Origin: Peptococcaceae bacterium
Lineage (GTDB): Bacteria; Bacillota; DSM-521; Neomoorellales; Neomoorellaceae
Reading direction: 5' to 3'
Length of the DNA stretch: 15,211 nt
NCBI GenBank assembly: GCA_003509545.1
Contig: DOLC01000106.1
Coordinates: forward strand, 1-15,211
In this document: positions 1 to 6,166 of the stretch, in pieces
Numbering within the stretch: position 1 is the stretch's first letter
How the letters are laid out: each line of letters starts with the position of its first letter
The notes under the pieces: model-generated
Told to the model about the DNA's origin: nothing
Database searches by the model: none
Seen by the model: the letters and a program-made list of their open reading frames with translations, nothing else
Made by a program: the position numbers and the translations under genes

Positions 1-217
1 CGCTCGGCCTCAAGCTCCGGCGGACTTCCCAGCAAATTCGACCTCCTGTCTCAGTTGCTGGCCTCGGGCATCCATGCCCTCGGGTCCGCCTCCGCTTTCG
101 GCCTCGTTAAGTTTGGCTACCGCTCGGGCTTAGTCGCTCGCTTTCAAGCCAAAGCATGGCCACCCCGGCGAAAACTGGGGATGCCTCAGGGTGTACGTCT
201 GGGGTATCCCCGGTTTT
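1..217. repeat. 3' part of a unit of an interspersed ~275-bp structured repeat (copy A1)
   Basis: No convincing gene lies in positions 1-331. Positions ~6-217 match ~9222-9431 in the same orientation, with scattered substitutions and small indels. Long shared blocks include 36-54 versus 9254-9272 (18 of 19 identical) and the 'TTAAGTTTGGCTACCGCTC' block. The unit is cut by the window edge. Positions 171-182 and 206-217 form an inverted repeat (12 pairs, one G-T) at the junction with the next partial unit. Function is unknown. The 89-residue open frame at 55-324 has no recognisable protein features, and its counterpart is not kept as an open frame in the 9.2-kb copy. Confidence 0.8.
19..90. other. 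Three-way-junction fold inside repeat copy A1
   Basis: The outer stem is 19-25 (GGCGGAC) with 84-90 (GTCCGCC). The second stem is 29-35 (CCAGCAA) with 55-61 (TTGCTGG) around a 19-nt conserved loop. The third is 66-71 with 74-79 (GGGCAT/ATGCCC). The first two stems reappear in copy B with paired base changes, which argues that the fold itself is kept. Which strand, if either, is transcribed cannot be told from the sequence. Confidence 0.6.
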
Positions 218-277
218 CAGCCTACTTTGGCTTCCGCTCGCAAAGGCCTCCCTCGCGGGCAGGACTTCTCCTTGGCT
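218..277. repeat. Truncated 5' start of a second repeat unit (copy A2)
   Basis: Positions ~226-277 match 9176-9227, the beginning of the complete unit at 9.2 kb, including the shared block 'GGCTTCCGCTCGCAAAGG'. The unit therefore starts again directly after A1 (head-to-tail tandem) and breaks off near 277, about 55 bp from the 3' end of rlmH. Positions 278-331 show no gene and no clear U-tract terminator for rlmH, only short GGCC-type inverted repeats. Confidence 0.7.
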
Positions 278-331
278 TTCCCTCGGTCATAGCTTCGCCC
301 GCGGGACCCGGCCGTAGGCCGTAGTGGTGCG

Positions 332-811
332 TCAGCGGTGATAAGGTTCGCCCCGCCCGATTTTGAAGGCCCGGTAGAGCTGCTCCAGGAGGATCAGGCG
401 CATAAGCTGGTGGGGAAAGGTCATCCGCGAAAAGGATAGTTTAAAGTGGGCACGGTCGAGGACTTCCCGGCTAAGGCCGAGGGTTCCGCCGATTACAAAG
501 GCCACCTGGCTCCGGCCCTGCAGGGCGAGACCGGCCAGGTGCTCCGCCAGCTCTTGGGAAGAAAGCATCTTCCCTTCTCGGTCCAGGGCAATAATATAGG
601 CCCCGTCGGGCACCAGCCGCAAAAGGGACCGTCCTTCCAGGGCCAGAATGCGCCCTTCCTCGCCGGGCGTAGGGTTGCCCGGTACCCTCTCCTCAGGGCC
701 TTCTATTATGTCCACGCGGGCATAGGGCCGGAGGCGCTTTAAGTATTCCTTGATGCCGTCCTGCAGGTACCTCTCCCTCACCCTGCCCACGGCCACAATG
801 TAGATCTCCAT
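332..811 (-). CDS. rlmH: 23S rRNA (pseudouridine-1915-N3) methyltransferase RlmH
   Basis: RlmH is a SPOUT-class enzyme that uses S-adenosylmethionine to methylate N3 of pseudouridine 1915 in helix 69 of 23S rRNA, acting on assembled 70S ribosomes. The product begins MEIYIVAVGRVRE, has the SAM-binding knot motif VIGGTLGLS late in the chain, and ends in the family-typical tail (IGRGEPYHR). With the ATG at 811 it is 159 residues, the usual family length. A longer TTG start at 829 is possible but leaves no better ribosome site; GGGGAG lies about 10 nt before the ATG. It follows the htrA-like gene by 41 nt and is probably co-transcribed, an arrangement known from the walRK/yycFG region of Firmicutes. 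No frameshift or missing motif is seen. Confidence 0.96.
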   Translation of the reverse strand: MEIYIVAVGRVRERYLQDGIKEYLKRLRPYARVDIIEGPEERVPGNPTPGEEGRILALEGRSLLRLVPDGAYIIALDREGKMLSSQELAEHLAGLALQGRSQVAFVIGGTLGLSREVLDRAHFKLSFSRMTFPHQLMRLILLEQLYRAFKIGRGEPYHR

Positions 812-852
812 GAGGTCCGATCTCCCCAAGGGGTGGCACGGCCGGCTTTACT

Positions 853-1965
853 TTACTCCCGGGGCAGTTCGGCTAGGGTAACCTTTAAAGAAAGCTCCCC
901 TTTCCCCGGGCGCACCACGGTGACGGTCACCCCGTCGCCGGGTCTCTTCCCGGCCAAAGCCCTCTGGAGTTCTCCGTAGGTGGTCACCCGGTCGTCGTCC
1001 AGCCTGACGATGATATCCTCCACCCGTATTCCGGCCTTGGCCGCCGGGCTCCCGGGCATGACCCCCCCCACGAACAGCCCCGTAGGTATATTATACCATC
1101 CCGCCACCTCCGGCGTAATCTCCCGGAGGTTGTACACGCCCAGGAAGGGCCGGGTGACATACCCGTGGGCCACCAGTTGGTCGATGATGGGCCGCGCGTC
1201 GTTAATGGGGATGGCAAAGCCCATGCCTTCTACGCCTGTGGTAGCTATTTTGACGCTGTTAATACCGATGACTTCCCCCCGCATGTTCACCAGGGGGCCG
1301 CCGCTGTTGCCCGGATTGATAGGGGCATCGGTCTGGAGGACCCGCAGGACGATGGGCTGCCCCCCTTGACCGCCGACGGTAATCTCCCGGTTGAGGGCAC
1401 TGACTACCCCGACGGTCACCGAGCGGGCAAATTCCCTGCCCAGGGGATTGCCTATGGCTACCACGGTTTCCCCCACCTGCACTTTGGAGGAATCCCCCAG
1501 GCGGGCCGTGGGCAAGTTCGTAGCCTTAATGCGCAGGACCGCCAGGTCGCTGCGGGTATCCCGGCCCACCACCTCGGCGGGGAAAACCCGGTCCTGGTCC
1601 AGGCTTACGTTAATGCGCCCGGCACCGGCAATGACGTGGTTGTTGGTCACTATATATCCGTTGGCCCCGTCGAGGATAATCCCCGACCCCTGTTTTATCC
1701 CGCCCTTGTCCAGCCAGTCCGCGCCGGTGAGGGCGGTTATTCCCACCACCGCTGGACCCACCTGCTGGGCTACGGCCACCACAGGGGAAGTCTCCCCCGC
1801 GAGGTTGGGCGGCTGAGCCAGGGGCAGGGGCGGAGGCGGCGTTGCCGGAGGTAGGGGCTTGGCCATCAGCCTAGGGGCCAGGGCGAAGCTTAACAGGCCT
1901 CCCCCCAGGGCTCCTAGGACCACCAGTAACAGGGCCGCCAGCCACCAGCGCCATTTTACGTACAT
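853..1965 (-). CDS. htrA: HtrA/DegP-like membrane-anchored serine protease with PDZ domain
   Basis: An envelope quality-control protease that degrades misfolded exported proteins. Residues ~8-30 are a single N-terminal membrane anchor, followed by a Pro-rich linker (~37-55). The trypsin-like domain (~62-265) carries the triad His110 (TNNHV), Asp140 (RSDLAVL) and Ser221 (PGNSGGP). One PDZ domain follows (~275-365). At 370 residues it is normal for single-PDZ Firmicutes HtrA/HtrC. I chose the ATG at 1965 because GAGGAG sits 8 nt upstream; the in-frame GTG at 1974 abuts that site. Its neighbour is rlmH, matching the htrC-rlmH pairing of Bacillus. The 97-nt upstream gap has no strong sigma-A promoter I can defend, only a weak TTGCCG/TATTGG pair. 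Confidence 0.95.
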   Translation of the reverse strand: MYVKWRWWLAALLLVVLGALGGGLLSFALAPRLMAKPLPPATPPPPLPLAQPPNLAGETSPVVAVAQQVGPAVVGITALTGADWLDKGGIKQGSGIILDGANGYIVTNNHVIAGAGRINVSLDQDRVFPAEVVGRDTRSDLAVLRIKATNLPTARLGDSSKVQVGETVVAIGNPLGREFARSVTVGVVSALNREITVGGQGGQPIVLRVLQTDAPINPGNSGGPLVNMRGEVIGINSVKIATTGVEGMGFAIPINDARPIIDQLVAHGYVTRPFLGVYNLREITPEVAGWYNIPTGLFVGGVMPGSPAAKAGIRVEDIIVRLDDDRVTTYGELQRALAGKRPGDGVTVTVVRPGKGELSLKVTLAELPRE

Positions 1966-2062
1966 CGCCTTCACTCCTCAAATCCCCCCCAATAGCTTTG
2001 CCCAAAGGCCCGGCAACTATCCGGGTTTCCGCAGGGGCCGGACGACCGAAAGGGACACCGAC

Positions 2063-2094
2063 AAAAAACCCCTGCCGGGTCCGCGGGCAGGGGT
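2063..2094 (-). terminator. Rho-independent terminator after the MA-like peptidase gene
   Basis: The perfect 9-bp stem ACCCCTGCC (2068-2076) with GGCAGGGGT (2086-2094) has a 9-nt loop. On the minus strand it is followed by a run of six U (A-run at 2063-2068). It lies 18 nt beyond the stop codon at 2113 and separates this gene from htrA. Confidence 0.92.
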
Positions 2095-2112
2095 CTTGTA
2101 GGATGTTTTTCT

Positions 2113-2961
2113 CTACGGGGACGGAGTGAACAGGGGGGGCGGCAGCTCTTCTATCCTCAAGCCTGCTGCCTTTTCCAGGGCCTTATCCAAGGGCGTACCG
2201 CGGCCGAGTTCCAGGAGGAGCCGGCGGATCCCTTCCCAGCCTATCCGGCTCCTCAAATGGTCCACCATCAGCAAAGACTGCCGATAGGCCAAGGCCTGGT
2301 CGGGAAGGCTGTCGAAATGCCCGTCCAGGTCCTCCAGGGTATACCAGGCGGTTATCTCCGCAGCCTCCGGGCCGGGCAGCCGGTAGCCAGTAACCTGCTC
2401 CTCCACATACTGGGCAATCCCCTCGGTGAGCCAGCGGGGGTAGTTGCCCCGGGCCAACCGGTCCACCAGGAGGTGGGCGAATTCGTGGAGCAGGGGCCCC
2501 TCGGTCCTAAAGACCGCCGCCGAATCCTCCCCCGGCCCAGGCCAGTCAAGGGGGGATAGAATCCGCACCGCACCCGCCCAGTAAACCCCCATGGCGCTCT
2601 CATCGGCTGCCCATCCGAATTGGCGCGCCAGGCTATGCCGGTCGGGATAAAGCAAGATCAGGGTTTTGTCAGGCGGGCGATACCCGAAGAGGCGGGTGGC
2701 CGCCTCATAGGATTCTTCCGCCGTTTCGAGTACCAGGGGTACGACGTTAGCGTCCTGCCCGCGGTATTTCAAGCGAAAATGCCTGCTCTCGGCTACCATC
2801 CAGTCCCGGGTTTGCCACTCTGTATGGTATTTGGCCAGGGCTATTACTGCGCCGTAGCTCCAGGCCCTGATCCAGTTGAAGCTCCGCAGGGCTCCGGCTC
2901 CGACCAGCACCATGCCCAACAGACAGGCCTTGGCCAGGACCCGCTGCCAGAATTTATACAA
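2113..2961 (-). CDS. Membrane-anchored MA-like zinc metallopeptidase (gluzincin type)
   Basis: A predicted extracytoplasmic zinc peptidase of unknown substrate. An N-terminal hydrophobic stretch (~11-26) probably anchors or exports it. The catalytic part has His159-Glu160-x-x-His163 (LLHEFAH) and a second acidic ligand candidate, Glu180 in WLTEG, 17 residues on: the gluzincin layout of the 'peptidase MA-like' family. At 282 residues it has a typical length. The start is TTG at 2961, with GGGAGG 7 nt upstream; the next in-frame ATG (Met17) would cut into the hydrophobic segment. It has its own terminator and a possible promoter near 3010. Assignment rests on the motif and fold-like pattern, so the protein-level function stays open. 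Confidence 0.8.
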   Translation of the reverse strand: MYKFWQRVLAKACLLGMVLVGAGALRSFNWIRAWSYGAVIALAKYHTEWQTRDWMVAESRHFRLKYRGQDANVVPLVLETAEESYEAATRLFGYRPPDKTLILLYPDRHSLARQFGWAADESAMGVYWAGAVRILSPLDWPGPGEDSAAVFRTEGPLLHEFAHLLVDRLARGNYPRWLTEGIAQYVEEQVTGYRLPGPEAAEITAWYTLEDLDGHFDSLPDQALAYRQSLLMVDHLRSRIGWEGIRRLLLELGRGTPLDKALEKAAGLRIEELPPPLFTPSP

Positions 2962-3006
2962 TCTTCTCCCTCCCCCAGGGAGCCCTTTCTCCTTCTCCTC
3001 CTTTCG

Positions 3007-3012
3007 ATTATA
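3007..3012 (-). promoter_or_regulatory. Possible -10 element for the MA-like peptidase gene
   Basis: The minus strand reads TATAAT at 3012-3007, about 46 nt before the TTG start, in the 135-nt gap after trxB. No good -35 is found at 16-18 nt (only TGAAGC), so this may need an activator or be chance. Confidence 0.35.
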
Positions 3013-3080
3013 CTACAGGCCGGCCGGAGCTTCACTGTAAATGGGTGGAAAGGGGGGATACGCAGGCCCTTTAAAACGTT

Positions 3081-3098
3081 GACCGGAAGAAATCCGTC
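3081..3098 (-). terminator. Weak terminator-like hairpin at the trxB stop codon
   Basis: On the minus strand GACGGA pairs with TCCGGTC (one bulge) around TTTCT, overlapping the TGA. It is followed, after AACG, by only four U. Read-through into the peptidase gene is likely. Confidence 0.3.
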
Positions 3099-4020
3099 AC
3101 CTGCGGGTAAGATCGGCCAGGTATTTCTCCGCCGCCATGGCCGCGGCCGCACCGTCGCCCACGGCGGTGGCCACCTGGCGGAAGGCCTTGGACCGCACAT
3201 CCCCGGCGGCATAAACCCCGGCTACCGAAGTGGACAGGTCCTCCCGGGTAATGATGTAGCCTTGTTCATCGAGCTCCAGGATGCCCTGAAGGAAATCGGT
3301 ATTGGGCTTTTGGCCGATGAAGATGAAAATCCCGTCGAATTCCTCTTCCCTGACGGTCCCGCTTTGGACGTCCCGCAGCCGCAGGGTCTCTACTTTGTTT
3401 CCACCCAGGATGGCTTCCACCGTGGTGCTCCAGTAGAAGGTTATCTTGGGGTTTTCCATGGCCCGGCGCTGGAGGATCTGGGCCGCCCGCAGCCGGTCTC
3501 GCCGGTGGATGATGGTCACGCCGGCGGCAAAGCGGGTGAGGAAGAGGGCTTCTTCCACGGCGGAATCTCCCCCGCCCACTACGGCTACCTTTTTGCCTCG
3601 GAAAAAGGCGCCGTCGCAGGTGGCGCAGTAGGATACTCCACGTCCCCGAAAGGTTTCTTCTCCGGGCACCTGTAAAGAGCGGGGGCTGGCACCGGTGGCC
3701 ACGATGACCGCACCGGCCGTAAATTCCCGGCCGTCGGCCAGTACCCGCTTCTGCGGGCCGCCGAAGTCCACGCCGGTCACCGTGGCCGTCTCCAGTTGGG
3801 CGCCGCAGCGCCGGGCCTGTTCCGCAAACCTGGCGGCCAGGTCCATGCCGTCGATGCCCTCGGGGAAACCGGGGTAGTTTTCAATCCTGTCCGTCTGACC
3901 GGCCCAGCCGCCGGGGATCCCCCTTTCGAGGATAACCGTGCGGAGGCCCCCCCTGGCGCCGTACAGCCCGGCCGTGAGCCCGGCCGGACCTCCTCCCAGT
4001 ACCAAAAGATCACAATCCAT
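3097..4020 (-). CDS. trxB: Thioredoxin-disulfide reductase (NADPH, FAD)
   Basis: A cytoplasmic flavoenzyme that passes electrons from NADPH through FAD and a CxxC disulfide to thioredoxin. The FAD-binding GGGPAG is at residues 9-14, the redox pair is Cys132/Cys135 (CATC), and the second Rossmann motif GGGDSA (149-154) is followed by HRRDRLR, the NADPH-phosphate binding signature of the low-molecular-weight class. A C-terminal FAD motif (VYAAGDVR) is present. At 307 residues it has the usual length. The ATG at 4020 has GGGAGG 9 nt upstream. No thioredoxin gene is adjacent in the window. A ~300-nt leader with promoter, hairpins and a repeat copy lies upstream, which is unusual for this gene and hints at leader regulation (inference). 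Confidence 0.96.
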   Translation of the reverse strand: MDCDLLVLGGGPAGLTAGLYGARGGLRTVILERGIPGGWAGQTDRIENYPGFPEGIDGMDLAARFAEQARRCGAQLETATVTGVDFGGPQKRVLADGREFTAGAVIVATGASPRSLQVPGEETFRGRGVSYCATCDGAFFRGKKVAVVGGGDSAVEEALFLTRFAAGVTIIHRRDRLRAAQILQRRAMENPKITFYWSTTVEAILGGNKVETLRLRDVQSGTVREEEFDGIFIFIGQKPNTDFLQGILELDEQGYIITREDLSTSVAGVYAAGDVRSKAFRQVATAVGDGAAAAMAAEKYLADLTRR

Positions 4021-4091
4021 GGCTAACGACCTCCCGTATTTAAGTCGTCTGTTCCGACCTCCTGCGAAAATAGCCTTCTCATTTTCACGGT

Positions 4092-4118
4092 TCGTGGAGA
4101 GGGCACCGGCCCTCACGA
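4092..4118 (-). other. Hairpin in the trxB leader
   Basis: TCGTG (4092-4096) pairs with CACGA (4114-4118) and AGGGC with GCCCT inside, with a 4-nt loop and a 3-nt bulge. No U-tract follows, so it is not a terminator. It lies between repeat copy 1 and the trxB ribosome site. Confidence 0.5.
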
Positions 4119-4122
4119 GCGG

Positions 4123-4234
4123 CTACCCCGAAAATAACTTCTCTCCAGGCCGGCATTGTTTTTGGGTGCATGCCGGCCCGGTGTTTTCTTCCTTCTGCTG
4201 GTGCCGCTCGACGGCATGAACGTCTACCCCGCAT
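4123..4234. repeat. ~110-nt hairpin repeat, copy 1 (trxB leader)
   Basis: It aligns with 4430-4542 (offset 307) with scattered differences and one indel. The core is a perfect 9-bp inverted repeat GGCCGGCAT (4148-4156)/ATGCCGGCC (4170-4178) around a 13-nt loop containing TGTTTTTG, preceded by the invariant GAAAATAACTT. Copy 1 is also bracketed by an 8-nt direct repeat CTACCCCG (4123-4130, 4224-4231), not present around copy 2. I do not recognise the family. It holds no open frame. Confidence 0.75.
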
Positions 4235-4262
4235 CCCGGCAATCCCCTAAGGAACGGCCGGG
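4235..4262 (-). other. Leader hairpin between the trxB promoter and repeat copy 1
   Basis: Perfect 6-bp stem CCCGGC (4235-4240)/GCCGGG (4257-4262) with a 16-nt loop. There is no U-tract on either side. It would be the second structure in the proposed trxB leader. Confidence 0.4.
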
Positions 4263-4285
4263 GCGAAGGCAGACCTTTAATAATC

Positions 4286-4299
4286 GGACCTGTCGGTCC
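4286..4299. promoter_or_regulatory. Palindrome GGACC-N4-GGTCC just downstream of the trxB promoter
   Basis: A perfect 5-bp inverted repeat with a 4-nt centre, starting roughly 16 nt into the predicted transcript. It could be an operator or a small RNA hairpin. No regulator is encoded nearby. Confidence 0.4.
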
Positions 4300-4321
4300 C
4301 TCGTTTTGTGATTTTGAATTA

Positions 4322-4351
4322 ATTATACGCTATAGGTAAGTCCCGGCGCAA
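4322..4351 (-). promoter_or_regulatory. Candidate sigma-A promoter for trxB
   Basis: The minus strand has TATAAT (4327-4322, perfect -10) and TTGCGC (4351-4346, half-match -35) 18 nt apart, in an A+T-rich island just beyond the bidirectional terminator. It predicts a start near 4315 and a ~295-nt leader before the trxB ATG. Confidence 0.55.
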
Positions 4352-4381
4352 GCCCACCGGCCACAGCCTGTCCACGGCAAC

Positions 4382-4421
4382 AAAAAAGACCGCCCTTCCC
4401 TGTAAAAGGCGCGGCCTTTTT
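4382..4421. terminator. Bidirectional intrinsic terminator after the M23 peptidase gene
   Basis: AAAAAG (4383-4388) pairs with CUUUUU (4416-4421), CCGC (4390-4393) with GCGG (4411-4414), and CCUU with AAGG inside, around an 8-nt loop, with one mismatch and one bulge. Six U follow on the minus strand and five on the plus strand. It ends the M23 transcript after repeat copy 2 and insulates the trxB promoter. Confidence 0.88.
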
Positions 4422-4429
4422 CCGAAGTT

Positions 4430-4542
4430 CTGCCCCGAAAATAACTTATCTCCGGGCCGGCATTGTTTTTGTTTGCATGCCGGCCTGTCCTTTTCATCCT
4501 TCTGCCGGTGCCGTGCCGGAGACATGAGCGTCTCCCATATTG
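4430..4542. repeat. ~110-nt hairpin repeat, copy 2 (3' of the M23 peptidase gene)
   Basis: The partner of 4123-4234. It has the same 9-bp stem (4455-4463/4477-4485) and a loop differing at two positions. It begins 11 nt after the M23 stop codon and is followed at once by the bidirectional terminator, so it would sit in the 3' UTR of that mRNA or form a small RNA of its own. The rest of 4021-4553 holds no gene. Confidence 0.75.
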
Positions 4543-4553
4543 ACCTTGTTCCT

Positions 4554-6050
4554 TCACCGCAGATACTGGTAGGGGTTGCGGAACTGCCCGTCAACTAGAA
4601 CCTCAAAGTGCAGATGGGGACCGGTAGTCCGGCCCGAGGTGCCCACGTAGCCTATGGTTTGACCCCGCGACACCTTTTGGCCCACTTGTACGTTGTAGCC
4701 GGAGAGATGGGCATAGCGGGTGACCAGGCCCCCTCCGTGATCGATGGTTATCATGCGGCCGTATCCGCCTATATATCCTACCTGGGTCACCACCCCGGCC
4801 TCGGCGGCACCTACGGCGGCTCCGTAAGGAGCGGCGATGTCCAGGCCGGAATGGAACTCGCTGCCGCGGTAACCGTAGGCCGAGCTAATGGGGCCTGATA
4901 CCGGCCAGGCCAGGCGTCCCGAGCCACCGCGGGCGGCGAGGGCCACCTGTACCTTAGTGCCGCGTTCCACTATCCTGGTGACCGGCTCTTTAAGGACCTT
5001 GGCCTCCAGGACTTCTTTCTCCACCACCCGGCCGTTCTCGGCCACCATGCGGTAGGTTACCTTCTTTTCTCCTTCCGCTCCCGCCTGTTTTACCCGCTCC
5101 TGACCCCGCCAAAGTTCGGAGGTCGTTTTCACTTCGGTGGCGTAGGGTATGCTCTCCGTGACCTCCTGCCGGTAAACCACCACCACGTTGAGCAGGGGCT
5201 TCCTGGCGCTCAGGTTGATTACCTGGCCTATATCGAGGCGCTCTCCCTGGATTTGCGGGTTGGCTTCCTGCAGCTTTTCTACTGAAAGGTCGAATTTCCG
5301 GGCTATGGTCCAGAGGCAGTCTCCCTGCTGGACGGTGTACTGTCGGACCTCTTCAATACCTTCTTTAAGGAGGGCGAGGACTTCATCCGGCGAAGCAATG
5401 TCGTCGGGATCTGCCAGTTGGGGGACCAGGTTTACTTCCTCCTTGAATTTTACTTCCTCCACCTGAGCCCCTTCCCCGGGCAGGTACTCCTCCTTCAGGC
5501 GTTCCAGGAGGGCGCGGGCCGTAGCCTCATCCCGCAGTAAAGCCCGCGGTACGCCGTCGATCTCCAGGGCCGTAGCCGGGACCTCAAAGGAAAGGCGCCC
5601 CGCCAGGAGCCTTTTCAGCTCTTCCGGGGTATGGACGGCACCCCTTTCTACCCTTATGGGCACGTATTCAATTGTGGCGGAAAGCCGGGCCCCTTCAAAA
5701 CCTCTGGCTTCTAGGGCCGCCAGGAGATTTTCAACGGCTTGCTGGGCCTCCTCCCTGCTGGCGGCCAGGGCCACCCTTTCTCCTTCGACGACTACCGCCC
5801 AGGCGTTAGGAGCCAGGGCCAGACGCCAGCCCGCCAGCAGAATTACTGCGCCGCCGGCTATTCCTATGACCGCTCTTCTGAAGCGGGGGGGTTTGTCCTC
5901 CCACTTCCGCCTAAGTTCGTATACCAACGCCCAACTCTGCTTCAAGCCCTTGGCAGCTCTTTGAGCAGTTTCCTTGACCTTATCCCGCCAGTCTCCGGGA
6001 CCGTCCTTGGGTTGCGGCAACCGTTCCGGCTGCTCAAGGTGCGGTGGCAT
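4554..6050 (-). CDS. Membrane-anchored LysM-G5-M23 peptidoglycan endopeptidase
   Basis: A predicted peptidoglycan hydrolase that cuts peptide cross-links outside the membrane. Order of parts: charged cytoplasmic N-terminus (1-58), one membrane segment (~60-80), a region with repeated alpha/beta character (85-230), LysM (~236-281, RQYTVQQGDCLW), G5 domain (~286-366), and M23/LytM peptidase (~394-492) with zinc and catalytic residues His400, Asp404 (HSGLD), His448 and His479/His481 (GPHLHFE). All M23 metal ligands are intact, so it should be active. It is 498 residues long. The start is ATG 6050 with a G-rich ribosome site close by. A SigH-like promoter lies upstream, suggesting transition-phase or sporulation-linked expression (inference). 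The LysM-G5-M23 order is common in Clostridia. Confidence 0.93.
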   Translation of the reverse strand: MPPHLEQPERLPQPKDGPGDWRDKVKETAQRAAKGLKQSWALVYELRRKWEDKPPRFRRAVIGIAGGAVILLAGWRLALAPNAWAVVVEGERVALAASREEAQQAVENLLAALEARGFEGARLSATIEYVPIRVERGAVHTPEELKRLLAGRLSFEVPATALEIDGVPRALLRDEATARALLERLKEEYLPGEGAQVEEVKFKEEVNLVPQLADPDDIASPDEVLALLKEGIEEVRQYTVQQGDCLWTIARKFDLSVEKLQEANPQIQGERLDIGQVINLSARKPLLNVVVVYRQEVTESIPYATEVKTTSELWRGQERVKQAGAEGEKKVTYRMVAENGRVVEKEVLEAKVLKEPVTRIVERGTKVQVALAARGGSGRLAWPVSGPISSAYGYRGSEFHSGLDIAAPYGAAVGAAEAGVVTQVGYIGGYGRMITIDHGGGLVTRYAHLSGYNVQVGQKVSRGQTIGYVGTSGRTTGPHLHFEVLVDGQFRNPYQYLR

Positions 6051-6136
6051 GACCTCCCCCCTCTATAAATATATTCCGGCCGGCCGCCTCCGGTTCGGCC
6101 CGCCGGGAAAAGGCGATAAAAAGCCAACGGTGTATA

Positions 6137-6164
6137 TAATTCGCTTTAAGGGCAGAAGAATCCT
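6137..6164 (-). promoter_or_regulatory. SigH-like promoter for the M23 peptidase gene
   Basis: The minus strand has GCAGGATTC (-35 core AGGATTC at 6164-6158), 12 nt, then AGCGAATTA (6145-6137). This fits the Bacillus SigH consensus RnAGGAwWW-N11-12-RnnGAATww with one mismatch. The -35 starts 2 nt after the scfB stop codon. The -35 is also in a small hairpin (GGCAG/CTGCC). Confidence 0.55.
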
Positions 6165-6166
6165 GC

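Noticed and set aside
55..324. 89-residue plus-strand open frame at the left end
   Set aside because: It lies wholly in the repeat, is not preserved as an open frame in the 9.2-kb copy and has no recognisable protein features.
1165..1854. Long plus-strand open frame (229 residues) and others opposite htrA, scfB, trxB and ecfT
   Set aside because: They are antisense shadows in G+C-rich genes whose minus-strand products carry clear catalytic motifs. They have no ribosome sites or family features.
4123..4231. CTACCCCG direct repeats around repeat copy 1 as a target-site duplication
   Set aside because: Copy 2 has no matching flanks, and the left CTACCCCG is itself part of the shared repeat (CTGCCCCG in copy 2), so an insertion footprint is not supported.
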